Origin: JAZKAD01 sp040389305 | GTDB taxonomy: Bacteria; Pseudomonadota; Alphaproteobacteria; Rickettsiales; Rickettsiaceae | Direction: 5' to 3' | NCBI GenBank assembly: GCA_040389305.1 | Contig: JAZKAD010000073.1 | Location: 1 to 41,363 of the forward strand | DNA: 41,363 nt | Part shown: in pieces, positions 16,337 through 23,386 of the stretch | Layout of the letters: the number at the start of each line of letters is the position of its first letter | Numbering within the stretch: the stretch's first letter is position 1 | The notes under the pieces: model-generated | The model's database searches: none | What the model was told of the DNA's origin: nothing | Seen by the model: only the letters and a program-made list of their open reading frames with translations | Translations under genes and position numbers: made by a program

Positions 16337-17286
16337 GAAAATTAATTATAGCATTAGCTTTAAGTATCTCCGCAGGAAGTGCATACGCAAATAACGTCAA
16401 AAAAGTCTATATCAGCCAAATCGTAGAACATGCCGCCCTTGATGCTACTACTAAAGGTATTATCGATGAACTCGAAGCGCAAGGTTTTAAACGCGGGAAG
16501 AACCTTGATCTTCGCGTAGAATCTGCGCAAGGATCGAATCTGCTTGCTGCGCAAATTGCTTCAAAGTTTGTGAGCACGAATCCAGATGTGGTTGTTGGCG
16601 TAGGTACATCCTCAGCTCAAAGTTTGCTCAAATATGCCATAGATAACAAGGTCAAACTTGTGTTTAGCTCGGTCACTGATCCAGTGAGCGCTAGTATTAC
16701 GGGCAATAATACTTCTGGAGTATCGAATTTTGTAGCACTAGAGCCTCAGCTAGAACTGTTCAAGAAATTACAACCAAAGCTGAAGCGTTTTGGTATTTTG
16801 TATAATCCTGGTGAGCTTAATTCTGTAAGTATCATCCAAAAGCTAGAAATATTATGCCCAAAATTTGATCTTATTTTAGTCAAGCAAGCTGCAAGTAAAA
16901 CAGCGGATATTGTGCAAAGTGCAACTAAACTAGCGAGCGAGGTCGATGCTATTTTGATCAGCAATGATAATACTGCGCTATCTGCCATACAAAGCGTTGT
17001 ACTTGCTGCAAATAAAGCAAAGATTCCCGTCTATGTCAGCGATGTAGATGCCGTAGAACTTGGATGCGTCGCGGCACTTGGTCCAAATCAATACCAAGTA
17101 GGACTTCAAACTGGAGCAATGATTGCGCGTGTTTTAAATGGTGAAGACGTCAATCAAATGTCAGTAGAATTTCCTAGCAAAACAGAGCTTTATCTCAATT
17201 TCGATGCGGCAAAAATAAATGGAATCGTGATCCCAGATGATCTGAAGGCAGGAGTTACTCGAGTAATCGAGAAGACGAGATCATGA
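16333..17286 (+). CDS. ABC transporter substrate-binding protein, TrpX-like
   Basis: The 317-residue product has a Sec signal (MRKLIIALALSISAGSAYA) and then a mature domain of the PF04392 ABC-substrate-binding family: KKVYISQIVEHAALDATTKG, NPDVVVGVGTSSAQSLLKYA, VKLVFSSVTDPVSASITGNN and VYVSDVDAVELGCVAALGPN. Members of this family include TrpX, which binds aromatic amino acids in Gram-positive bacteria. The TrpR gene overlapping upstream and the TrpR-like operator point to tryptophan as ligand; this is inference from context. It is exported to the periplasm. Confidence 0.85.
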   Translation: MRKLIIALALSISAGSAYANNVKKVYISQIVEHAALDATTKGIIDELEAQGFKRGKNLDLRVESAQGSNLLAAQIASKFVSTNPDVVVGVGTSSAQSLLKYAIDNKVKLVFSSVTDPVSASITGNNTSGVSNFVALEPQLELFKKLQPKLKRFGILYNPGELNSVSIIQKLEILCPKFDLILVKQAASKTADIVQSATKLASEVDAILISNDNTALSAIQSVVLAANKAKIPVYVSDVDAVELGCVAALGPNQYQVGLQTGAMIARVLNGEDVNQMSVEFPSKTELYLNFDAAKINGIVIPDDLKAGVTRVIEKTRS

Positions 17287-18125
17287 GCGCGAGTGAACTT
17301 TTGATGAGTCTTGAAATGGGGCTCATCTATGGCATTATCGCAATTGGGATATATCTAACATTTCGCATAATCAACTTTCCAGATCTCACTTGCGATGGTA
17401 GCTTCGTGCTTGGCGCTGCAGCCTCAAGCGTTCTTGTCAAGGCTGGATATAACCCATTCCTTGGGCTACTCGTTGCAAGTCTTGCCGGAAGTTTAGCTGG
17501 GCTTGGGACGGGCATATTAAACACTCGCTTCAAGGTTACTGACTTACTGTCTGGCATTTTGGTCGCGTTTATGCTCTATTCGGTCAATTTGAAAATCATG
17601 TCTGCGCCAAATATAGCGATGGTAACTGAACGTACGGCCTTTGCTGATGGTGAAACTCTTATGATTTTAATCATAATTTGCTTCATTATCGCTTTAAGTA
17701 TTGGATATTTGCTCACCACAGATTTTGGACTAGGCTTAAGGGGTATAGCATTTAATAAACGCCTTGCGCAAAATGGTGGGGTGAGCATCAAGGCTATGAT
17801 CGTTATAGGCCTTGCTTTGAGTAATAGTCTGATCGCTCTTGGCGGCGCGCTGTTTAGTCAAAGCCAAAGATTTGCGGATATTAGTAGCGGAACTGGTACC
17901 ATCGTTATTGGGCTTGCGTCAGTCATGATCGGCGAGCGCATTTTGCCATATAGGAGTTTACTAGTGCAACTTGTCAGTTGTTTGATTGGATCTATCCTTT
18001 ATAGGCTATTTATAAGCCTTGCTTTGCACAGCGATATTTTGGGGCTTGAGACGCAGGACTTAAACCTTATCACTGGACTGCTGATAATAGCAGTGATGGT
18101 GACGAAAAGGAGGAGCGCATGTTGA
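17283..18125 (+). CDS. ABC importer permease, TrpY-like
   Basis: The 280-residue inner-membrane protein has about eight hydrophobic segments, including LEMGLIYGIIAIGIYLTFRI near the start and the family-typical FPDLTCDGSFVLGAAASSVL. The PDLTxDGSFxLGA motif characterises the COG4120 permeases that pair with PF04392 binding proteins. It overlaps both neighbours by a few bases (4 bp upstream, 7 bp downstream), so all three importer genes form one translational unit with trpR. Confidence 0.88.
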   Translation: MSASELLMSLEMGLIYGIIAIGIYLTFRIINFPDLTCDGSFVLGAAASSVLVKAGYNPFLGLLVASLAGSLAGLGTGILNTRFKVTDLLSGILVAFMLYSVNLKIMSAPNIAMVTERTAFADGETLMILIIICFIIALSIGYLLTTDFGLGLRGIAFNKRLAQNGGVSIKAMIVIGLALSNSLIALGGALFSQSQRFADISSGTGTIVIGLASVMIGERILPYRSLLVQLVSCLIGSILYRLFISLALHSDILGLETQDLNLITGLLIIAVMVTKRRSAC

Positions 18126-18790
18126 GCTTACAAAATATCAATGTCACATTTGGTCAACGCAAGATTTTGAATGATTTCAATCTACAAGTAGCGGGCGGTG
18201 AATTTTTGGTGATCACGGGAAGTAATGGCGCTGGTAAATCCACGATGTTTAACATAATATCGGGATTTTTGACACCAGATAGTGGAGAGGTGACCATAGA
18301 TGGTCAAAACCTTGCCAGCATATCACCAAAATCACGCGCTAAAATAGTATCTAAAGTGATGCAAGATCCAAAAATGGGTAGTATGGAAAATATGACGATA
18401 TTTGAAAATATGGCCTTTGCATATAAGCGCGGCGAAACAAGAGCTTTGGTACCATTTGAGGCGAAAGCTCGGAGGCTAATATTTGCAGAGAAGTTATCGA
18501 TACTTGAAATGGGGCTTGAGAATAGGTTAGATGAACTGGTAGCAAATTTATCAGGTGGACAAAGACAGGCGCTGAGTCTTATTATGGCTATAGTCACAAA
18601 ATCGCGAATATTACTGCTAGACGAGATAACTGCAGCGCTTGATCCAACCTCTGCTGAAAAAGTTATGATTCTTGCCAATAAAATTGTAAGAGATGAAAAA
18701 CGTACATGTATCATGATTACGCATAATATGACGCATGCGAAAGAATATGGTGATAGGAAACTTGTGCTTGAGGGTGGGAGGCTTACGTAG
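18119..18790 (+). CDS. ABC importer ATPase, TrpZ-like
   Basis: The 223-residue ATPase has Walker A GSNGAGKST (about 36-44), Q-loop VSKVMQDPKMGSMENMTIFE, signature LSGGQRQAL, Walker B RILLLDEITAALDP and H-loop MITHNMTHAKEYGDR. The QDPxxGSMxxMTIxENMAxA stretch is typical of the COG1101 ATPases that accompany TrpX/TrpY-like proteins. It has an SD-like AGGAG before the ATG. It ends the operon; the last 8 bp overlap the end of the convergent ABC-F gene. Confidence 0.9.
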   Translation: MLSLQNINVTFGQRKILNDFNLQVAGGEFLVITGSNGAGKSTMFNIISGFLTPDSGEVTIDGQNLASISPKSRAKIVSKVMQDPKMGSMENMTIFENMAFAYKRGETRALVPFEAKARRLIFAEKLSILEMGLENRLDELVANLSGGQRQALSLIMAIVTKSRILLLDEITAALDPTSAEKVMILANKIVRDEKRTCIMITHNMTHAKEYGDRKLVLEGGRLT

Positions 18791-20165
18791 AATAGTAGTC
18801 ATCCACCCCAATCTCCTTCAAAAAATCTACATCATGTGAAATCACTATCATTGCGCCTGGATACCCTCGTAAAACCTCTACTACATGATCTTTGGTTTCT
18901 AGGTCAAGATTGTTTGTGATTTCATCTAAAATCAGGAGTTTTGGGGTCTTGGCAGCAATTTGAGCGAGAGAAAGTCTGGCTTTTTCGCCTCCAGAAAGCC
19001 TTCCTACAAGAGCATTGGCCTCTTCATTTTTACGGAATAAAAAAAGATTGAGGTGTTTTCTTATTTCTGCGCGAGACCAATGCGGCACAAGTTCCGAGAT
19101 CGTTTCAAATACTGATTTAGCTGGATCAAGGGTGCTATAATGCTGGTCCAAATATCCTATATCTTCTTTTTTGATGACGAACCAATCACCCGATTTATGC
19201 ACTTCTTCATATCCAAGTATCGCCTTGATCAAGGTAGATTTGCCACTGCCATTATCTCCGGTAATAGCCATGCGATCTGAGTTTGATATAGTTAGATTAA
19301 TATCTAAAAGAACTGGATTATCTGGCGAATAATAGGCAGATCCACCAGAAATTTGCACAAGCGTACGATCCCCTATATCACTACTATCAATAGAGAATTT
19401 AGGCGTAATAATTTCTGGAGGACGGAGATTATCAAGTTCGTCTATTAATCTCTGCTTTTTGTGATCAATTGCAAGCTTCTTAAGCCCAGATGTTGCCTGA
19501 GCATTAAGCGCCTTTGATTTACTTACAATAGTTGGCCATTTGCTCTGATCTATGCTTTTTGCGCCTTTGGCTCTACTTTTTGCTGCGCGCTTCTGTTCCT
19601 GCATGAGTTTATCATGCATTCCTTTCTTCTGACGATTCAAAAGCTCCATTTCGTTTTCAATTGAGGCGCGTTTAAGCTTAATCTCGCGAATATAATCATC
19701 ATAGCTACCTGAAAATATGTAGATTTTACCGTTATCTATATGCCACAAAGTATCAATGGAGCGTAGTAGCTCCTTATCGTGAGAAACTATTATAAGAGTA
19801 CCACGATAGCCCATGAGCATACGCATCAGACTATTTTTATTACGTATATCCAGGTGATTTGTTGGTTCATCGAGTAGCAGTACGTCCGGATCAATACTCA
19901 GAGCTTCTGTGGTGGAAGCATTCAGCCGCTCTCCTCCGCTCAAGTCGTGATAGGAATCTATTGTCTGCGGAACATATCCATACACGAGTCCTTGGCGCTC
20001 CAATATTTCAGCGATCATATTAAGAAGAGTAGATTTACCAACGCCGTTCCTGCCAATAATAGCAATACGGCTACCATAAGGAATTTGGCAATTGAATTCC
20101 TCAAAACATATTTTATGAGGAAGCGATAATTCAAGGTTTTGGATATTGATTGGTTTACTAGGCAT
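18783..20165 (-). CDS. ABC-F ribosome-protection ATPase (Vga/VmlR/Msr-like)
   Basis: The 460-residue soluble protein has two ATPase domains and no membrane part. NBD1: GRNGVGKST (38-46), LSGGE (75-79), LLLDEPTNHLD (96-106). The distance from Walker A to the signature is very short, as in the Vga/VmlR antibiotic-resistance ABC-Fs. A Lys/Arg-rich interdomain linker (about 165-260) corresponds to the segment that reaches the ribosomal exit site. NBD2: GDNGSGKST, LSGGEKARL and LLILDEITNNLD (Pro and His of DEPTNHLD are replaced). Such proteins dislodge drugs (lincosamides, streptogramins A, pleuromutilins, macrolides). The leader attenuator upstream supports drug induction. The drug class is not assignable. 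Confidence 0.88.
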   Translation of the reverse strand: MPSKPINIQNLELSLPHKICFEEFNCQIPYGSRIAIIGRNGVGKSTLLNMIAEILERQGLVYGYVPQTIDSYHDLSGGERLNASTTEALSIDPDVLLLDEPTNHLDIRNKNSLMRMLMGYRGTLIIVSHDKELLRSIDTLWHIDNGKIYIFSGSYDDYIREIKLKRASIENEMELLNRQKKGMHDKLMQEQKRAAKSRAKGAKSIDQSKWPTIVSKSKALNAQATSGLKKLAIDHKKQRLIDELDNLRPPEIITPKFSIDSSDIGDRTLVQISGGSAYYSPDNPVLLDINLTISNSDRMAITGDNGSGKSTLIKAILGYEEVHKSGDWFVIKKEDIGYLDQHYSTLDPAKSVFETISELVPHWSRAEIRKHLNLFLFRKNEEANALVGRLSGGEKARLSLAQIAAKTPKLLILDEITNNLDLETKDHVVEVLRGYPGAMIVISHDVDFLKEIGVDDYYST

Positions 20166-20235
20166 ATGAAAACTCTCTATAACTTATATCTGGATATAAG
20201 CCAACTTAGTGGCAAAGTTAGAGAGTGATTTTCAT
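20166..20235 (-). promoter_or_regulatory. Translational attenuator of the ABC-F gene
   Basis: On the minus strand the leader arm ATGAAAATCACTCTCTAAC (20235-20217) pairs almost perfectly with GTTATAGAGAGTTTTCAT (20183-20166), just before the ABC-F start codon. An inner hairpin CTTATATC-CA-GATATAAG and a TAACTT/AAGTTA pairing allow alternative folds. The 3' arm contains the only SD-like sequence (AGAGAG), so the long hairpin would hide it. A ribosome stalled on the leader peptide would free it. This is the known logic of erm and ABC-F attenuators; its operation here is inferred. Confidence 0.75.
20218..20235 (-). CDS. Leader peptide MKITL of the ABC-F gene
   Basis: A five-codon ORF (ATG AAA ATC ACT CTC TAA) lies 53 nt upstream of the ABC-F ATG, with GGAACTCC before it as a possible ribosome binding site. 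The whole ORF forms the 5' arm of the attenuator hairpin. Its position 20-30 nt after the inferred transcription start and its overlap with the hairpin arm are what mark it as regulatory. Confidence 0.65.
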   Translation of the reverse strand: MKITL

Positions 20236-20262
20236 TGGAGTTCCACATGATTAATGGAACGG

Positions 20263-20291
20263 ATTATATACGACATTGCTGCAAAAAGCAA
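20263..20291 (-). promoter_or_regulatory. Promoter of the ABC-F gene
   Basis: On the minus strand, TTGCTT (20291-20286), 17 bp and TATAAT (20268-20263). Transcription would start near 20256, giving a leader of about 90 nt that contains the MKITL ORF and the attenuator. Confidence 0.6.
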
Positions 20292-20322
20292 GAGGATCGT
20301 TATTTCGGGTTCTATCAAATAT

Positions 20323-20351
20323 TAGACAAATAAACGAATTATATATATAAT
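20323..20351 (+). promoter_or_regulatory. Promoter of the MFS gene
   Basis: TAGACA (20323-20328), 17 bp and TATAAT (20346-20351). The start would be near 20358, leaving an untranslated leader of about 150 nt before the MFS ATG, unusually long for this window. A small hairpin CAGTT-AGC-AACTG follows at 20360-20372. Confidence 0.65.
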
Positions 20352-20394
20352 CGTAATCGCAGTTAGCAACTGTATATTTTATAAAGGACTCGAA

Positions 20395-20418
20395 GTGCCG
20401 CAAATCATTGTCGTTTAA
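20395..20418 (+). CDS. Candidate leader peptide MPQIIVV of the MFS gene
   Basis: GTG CCG CAA ATC ATT GTC GTT TAA with AAAGGA (20383-20388) at a good 6-bp spacing. It lies in the long MFS leader, upstream of the hairpin at 20438-20464. The combination resembles drug-sensing leader ORFs. It is short, so chance cannot be excluded. Confidence 0.45.
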   Translation: MPQIIVV

Positions 20419-20437
20419 GGTGGAAAATTAGGTTTTT

Positions 20438-20464
20438 AGCGACTCTTGAAAAATAGAGAGTGCT
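20438..20464 (+). terminator. Hairpin in the MFS leader, possible attenuator
   Basis: Arms AGC(G)ACTCT (20438-20446) and AGAGTGCT (20457-20464) pair over 8 bp with one bulged G. The hairpin is followed by a T-rich run (ATTTTATTGCTTAATTTTT). It looks like a weak intrinsic terminator placed between the leader ORF and the MFS start. Confidence 0.5.
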
Positions 20465-20506
20465 ATTTTATTGCTTAATTTTTGAAATTTAAATGTCGAG
20501 GTTTTT

Positions 20507-21697
20507 ATGACGCATATTCTCCAGCCAGCTATCTGGCTTATTGTTATCATTGTCGGTCTTCCGATACTTTCTGAAACTGTTTACACACCATCTTTGCCTG
20601 ATATAGCGCATGCTTTGCATACTTCGGAATCGATGGTGGAATATACACTGACCATCTACCTCTTTGGTTTTGCCATTGGTACGCTATTTTGGGGCAAACT
20701 ATCTGACACATTAGGCCGGAAGCCTTGCGTTATTGCTGGGCTTATCATTTTTATCGTTGGATGTATTGGTTGCTACTTTTCAAACTCAATTGAAATGCTG
20801 ATGATCAGTCGTGCTGTCCAAGCCTTTGGTGGAAGTATAGGTAGCGTTTTAGGGCAGGCTATGTGCCGTGATGCCTTTCATGGCCCAGAGCTAGGTAAAG
20901 TCTATTCATCTACTGGAAGTGCTTTAGCTATTTTTCCTGCTATTGGCCCTGTTGTTGGTGGTACGATTGCAGAGCATTTTGGCTTCGCTAGTATATTCTT
21001 GTTTTTGATATGCTGTGCGATGATTTTGCTGACGTTAATATTAGCAAAGTTACCGGAGACGCATCATAAAGATAACAGACAGCCTGTATCTATAATGGAT
21101 GTTGCTTACAGGCTGATGATGGATAAAAAAGTCATAGGATGTGGTTTGATTGTGGCGGCTTGCAACGGGATATCTTTTAGTTATTTTGCAGAAGGGTCGT
21201 TTTATCTGATCAAGAATTTAGGGCTTTCACCCAGTGAATATGGACTTAGCTTCATTGCCATTGCAATAGCTACGATGATTGGTGGGATATTATCTAAAAA
21301 GATGCAAGCGCACCATACTTCACAAGTCATTATGAGTTATGGCATAGTGGTGATCGTAGCATCTACCGCAATATTTAGTGGTTTTGCTTATGCAAATCAC
21401 GGCATAATGCAGTTACCAAATGAACTGATGATAGCAGTAACTATAATCAGCCAAATGAGCATCATGTTTGGGTTTTGCATGACAACCAGTAATGGTTTAG
21501 CCTTAGCGCTTGCGGATTACAAATGGTGTATTGGAACCGCATCTAGCTTATTTGGCTTCTTTTATTACTGCGTGATATCGCTTTTTACACTCGGTATGGG
21601 TACTTTGCATGATGGCACGTTACTGCCCATGCCATTGTATTTTTTGAGTATCGCAGTGTTTATGGTGATTGTTAAGCGATTCATGATACGCCAATAA
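20507..21697 (+). CDS. Bcr/CflA-type MFS drug efflux transporter
   Basis: The 396-residue inner-membrane protein has about 12 transmembrane segments. The first loop is FWGKLSDTLGRKP, the MFS motif A (GxLaDrxGrkp), and ETVYTPSLPDIAHALHTSES at the N-terminus is typical of the Bcr/CflA drug-proton antiporters. Motif C-like GSALAIFPAIGPVVGGTIAE is also present. It is divergent from the ABC-F gene, and both have leader ORFs, suggesting a shared response to ribosome-targeting drugs. GAGG lies a few bases before the ATG. Confidence 0.9.
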   Translation: MTHILQPAIWLIVIIVGLPILSETVYTPSLPDIAHALHTSESMVEYTLTIYLFGFAIGTLFWGKLSDTLGRKPCVIAGLIIFIVGCIGCYFSNSIEMLMISRAVQAFGGSIGSVLGQAMCRDAFHGPELGKVYSSTGSALAIFPAIGPVVGGTIAEHFGFASIFLFLICCAMILLTLILAKLPETHHKDNRQPVSIMDVAYRLMMDKKVIGCGLIVAACNGISFSYFAEGSFYLIKNLGLSPSEYGLSFIAIAIATMIGGILSKKMQAHHTSQVIMSYGIVVIVASTAIFSGFAYANHGIMQLPNELMIAVTIISQMSIMFGFCMTTSNGLALALADYKWCIGTASSLFGFFYYCVISLFTLGMGTLHDGTLLPMPLYFLSIAVFMVIVKRFMIRQ

Positions 21698-21705
21698 TGA
21701 CAAGT

Positions 21706-21735
21706 CTACCTCTAAGTTTTGAAGCTTAGAGGTAG
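21706..21735. terminator. Strong hairpin after the MFS gene
   Basis: CTACCTCTAAG (21706-21716) and CTTAGAGGTAG (21725-21735) form a perfect 11-bp stem with an 8-nt loop, 8 bp after the MFS stop. A strong T-run is missing on either side, but the position between two converging genes (MFS and tag) fits a bidirectional terminator. Confidence 0.6.
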
Positions 21736-21814
21736 GAGTTTGGAGAGCAACGCAGCAGCGGGCTGACTTAAGAGCCTCTTTATTTAGCACTTGACGGACA
21801 AGACAGCGTCAAAT

Positions 21815-22408
21815 CTACTTGCACCCAAGTATTTCACGTATCCTAAAACAATCTATAGTATGATCGTTCACCAGACCAGTTGCTTGCATATGAGCGTAGA
21901 TGATAGTAGAGCCCACAAAACTCATCCCTCGTTTCTTTAAGTCCTTAGAAAGCAGATCTGATTCTGGTGATCGCGCCGGAACATCTTGTAGAGTTTTCTG
22001 GTAGTTTACTTTTGGCGCGCCACCAACAAATCTCCAGACATAATGATCGAACGAGCCAAACTCCTCTTGAATTGCAAGGAATACAATTGCGTTCTTGCGG
22101 CTAGAGAATACCTTGAGGCGGTTACGGATAATTCCTGGATTTAATAATATAGCTTCAAGCTCAGAGTCCGTCATCTCCGCCACTCGCGTAGGATCAAAAC
22201 TCTTAAATGCCGCCCGGTAACCTTCGCGCTTTTTCAGTATTGTATCCCAACTGAGCCCTGCTTGAGCTCCTTCTAATACAAGCATTTCAAAATGCTTCTG
22301 ATCATCATGTACTGGCACTCCCCATTCTGTATCATGATAATGTACATAGTATGGCTTGCCGGCACATGCTAAGGCCCATGAGCAGCGTGTTTTGTTGTCT
22401 GAGATCAT
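21815..22408 (-). CDS. tag: DNA-3-methyladenine glycosylase I
   Basis: The 197-residue product matches Tag. CSWALACAGKPYYVHYHDTE carries the N-terminal Cys zinc ligand, then WGVPVHDDQKHFEMLVLEGA, QAGLSWDTILKKREGYRAAF, and the C-terminal HDTIDCFR-like end NDHTIDCFRIREI with the remaining zinc ligands. It removes 3-methyladenine from alkylated DNA and complements Ada at 6.5 kb. Its ATG overlaps the stop (TGA) of a decayed frame upstream, showing that it was once coupled to another gene. It is the last gene of the leftward run. Confidence 0.95.
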   Translation of the reverse strand: MISDNKTRCSWALACAGKPYYVHYHDTEWGVPVHDDQKHFEMLVLEGAQAGLSWDTILKKREGYRAAFKSFDPTRVAEMTDSELEAILLNPGIIRNRLKVFSSRKNAIVFLAIQEEFGSFDHYVWRFVGGAPKVNYQKTLQDVPARSPESDLLSKDLKKRGMSFVGSTIIYAHMQATGLVNDHTIDCFRIREILGCK

Positions 22409-22502
22409 TTTGTATTTTCACCATCTTCATTTAATCTATCGCGCGAGTCAGTATCTAGTAAGAATCTTGCGCGCCTAAGCGTCTGATTACTACGTCATTC
22501 AT
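22405..22502 (-). pseudogene. Relic of a deleted gene between aph and tag
   Basis: An ATG at 22502 overlaps the aph stop (ATGA) and reads MNDVVIRRLGAQDSY, then a stop. This looks like the start of a GNAT protein (VIRRLG as in AAC(3)-type enzymes). In another frame RRARFLLDTDSRDRLNEDGE then NTK runs to a TGA that overlaps the tag ATG. So both ends of a once-coupled gene seem to remain in 98 bp, with the middle lost and the frame broken. Which family it was is a guess. Confidence 0.55.
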
Positions 22503-23386
22503 AGAAGCACCTCCTCTATCACCCTTTTTGACTTCAAATACTTAATGCTATTCTTATCCTCCGCATGACAGAGCTCCCAGCTTGCTTTCCATAAGCTCCA
22601 GGCTTTTGCTCTTAGCCAAGCATCATCATCCAGATCCATTGCATTGATAAATATCTCTCGAGATTTACCTTTTAAGAATGTCCATGCAATAACCAAATCA
22701 CAAGCTGGATCGCCGATGCCAGTTCCGCCAAAATCAATGACGCCAGAGAGTCTACCATCTTTGATGAGAATATTTCCATATGCAAAATCACCATGAATCC
22801 AGACTGGGGACTTTGACCACTTCGTGCTGCAGGCGCGCTCCCAAAGATTAAGCGCTTGCGTTGAATCAATAATATCAGAGAGCTCCGCGATCTGCTGCCG
22901 TGCATCTTTATCATAAACACTTACATGATCACCCCTATACCAATTATGCTGACCAGGAGTTGGTCCAAATGAGGTATCGATGCTTTGTAGCTCTTTTAAG
23001 AATTTTGCAAGATCTAGAGCAACATTTGCTAAGCTACTCTCGTCTAGTTTGAAACTATTCGCGCTTTCGCCATCCAGCCATTTGTAAATAGAAAAAGAAA
23101 ATGGATAATCATCTGATGGACTGCCAATCTTTATAGGAGATGGAATATCTACAGTTAAATGCGATGCTAATTTTGGTAGTAACTCTTGCTCCTTTGGAAC
23201 CTTGAGCGCATAGCTTTCTGCTGACGGCATTCTGATGAGCATATTATCCCCAAGGCGAAATGTGCGATTATCATGCCCTTGGAGTTTAACTGGTTGAATC
23301 TCGAGATACGCAAATTCTGGAAATTGATTGGCTATGAGTTTGCATGCAAGAGCGGGAGTGATGGTATGTGGGGTTATATCATTCAT
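22499..23386 (-). CDS. Aminoglycoside phosphotransferase (APH) family kinase
   Basis: The 295-residue kinase-like protein has the APH catalytic loop IHGDFAYGNILIKDG (HGDFAYGN 198-205, catalytic D200) and the magnesium-binding IDFGGTGIGDPACD (217-230). The N-terminal lobe has NRTFRLGDNMLIRMPS. APH-fold enzymes phosphorylate aminoglycosides or other small alcohols such as homoserine or choline, so drug resistance is possible but not proven. It overlaps the S41 gene by 8 bp, so it is translationally coupled in the run. Confidence 0.85.
   Translation of the reverse strand: MNDITPHTITPALACKLIANQFPEFAYLEIQPVKLQGHDNRTFRLGDNMLIRMPSAESYALKVPKEQELLPKLASHLTVDIPSPIKIGSPSDDYPFSFSIYKWLDGESANSFKLDESSLANVALDLAKFLKELQSIDTSFGPTPGQHNWYRGDHVSVYDKDARQQIAELSDIIDSTQALNLWERACSTKWSKSPVWIHGDFAYGNILIKDGRLSGVIDFGGTGIGDPACDLVIAWTFLKGKSREIFINAMDLDDDAWLRAKAWSLWKASWELCHAEDKNSIKYLKSKRVIEEVLL

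Noticed and set aside
22014..22025. GGCGCGCCACCA, resembling a tRNA 3' end with CCA
   Set aside because: It lies inside the tag coding sequence, with no T-arm or stem partner around it; chance similarity.
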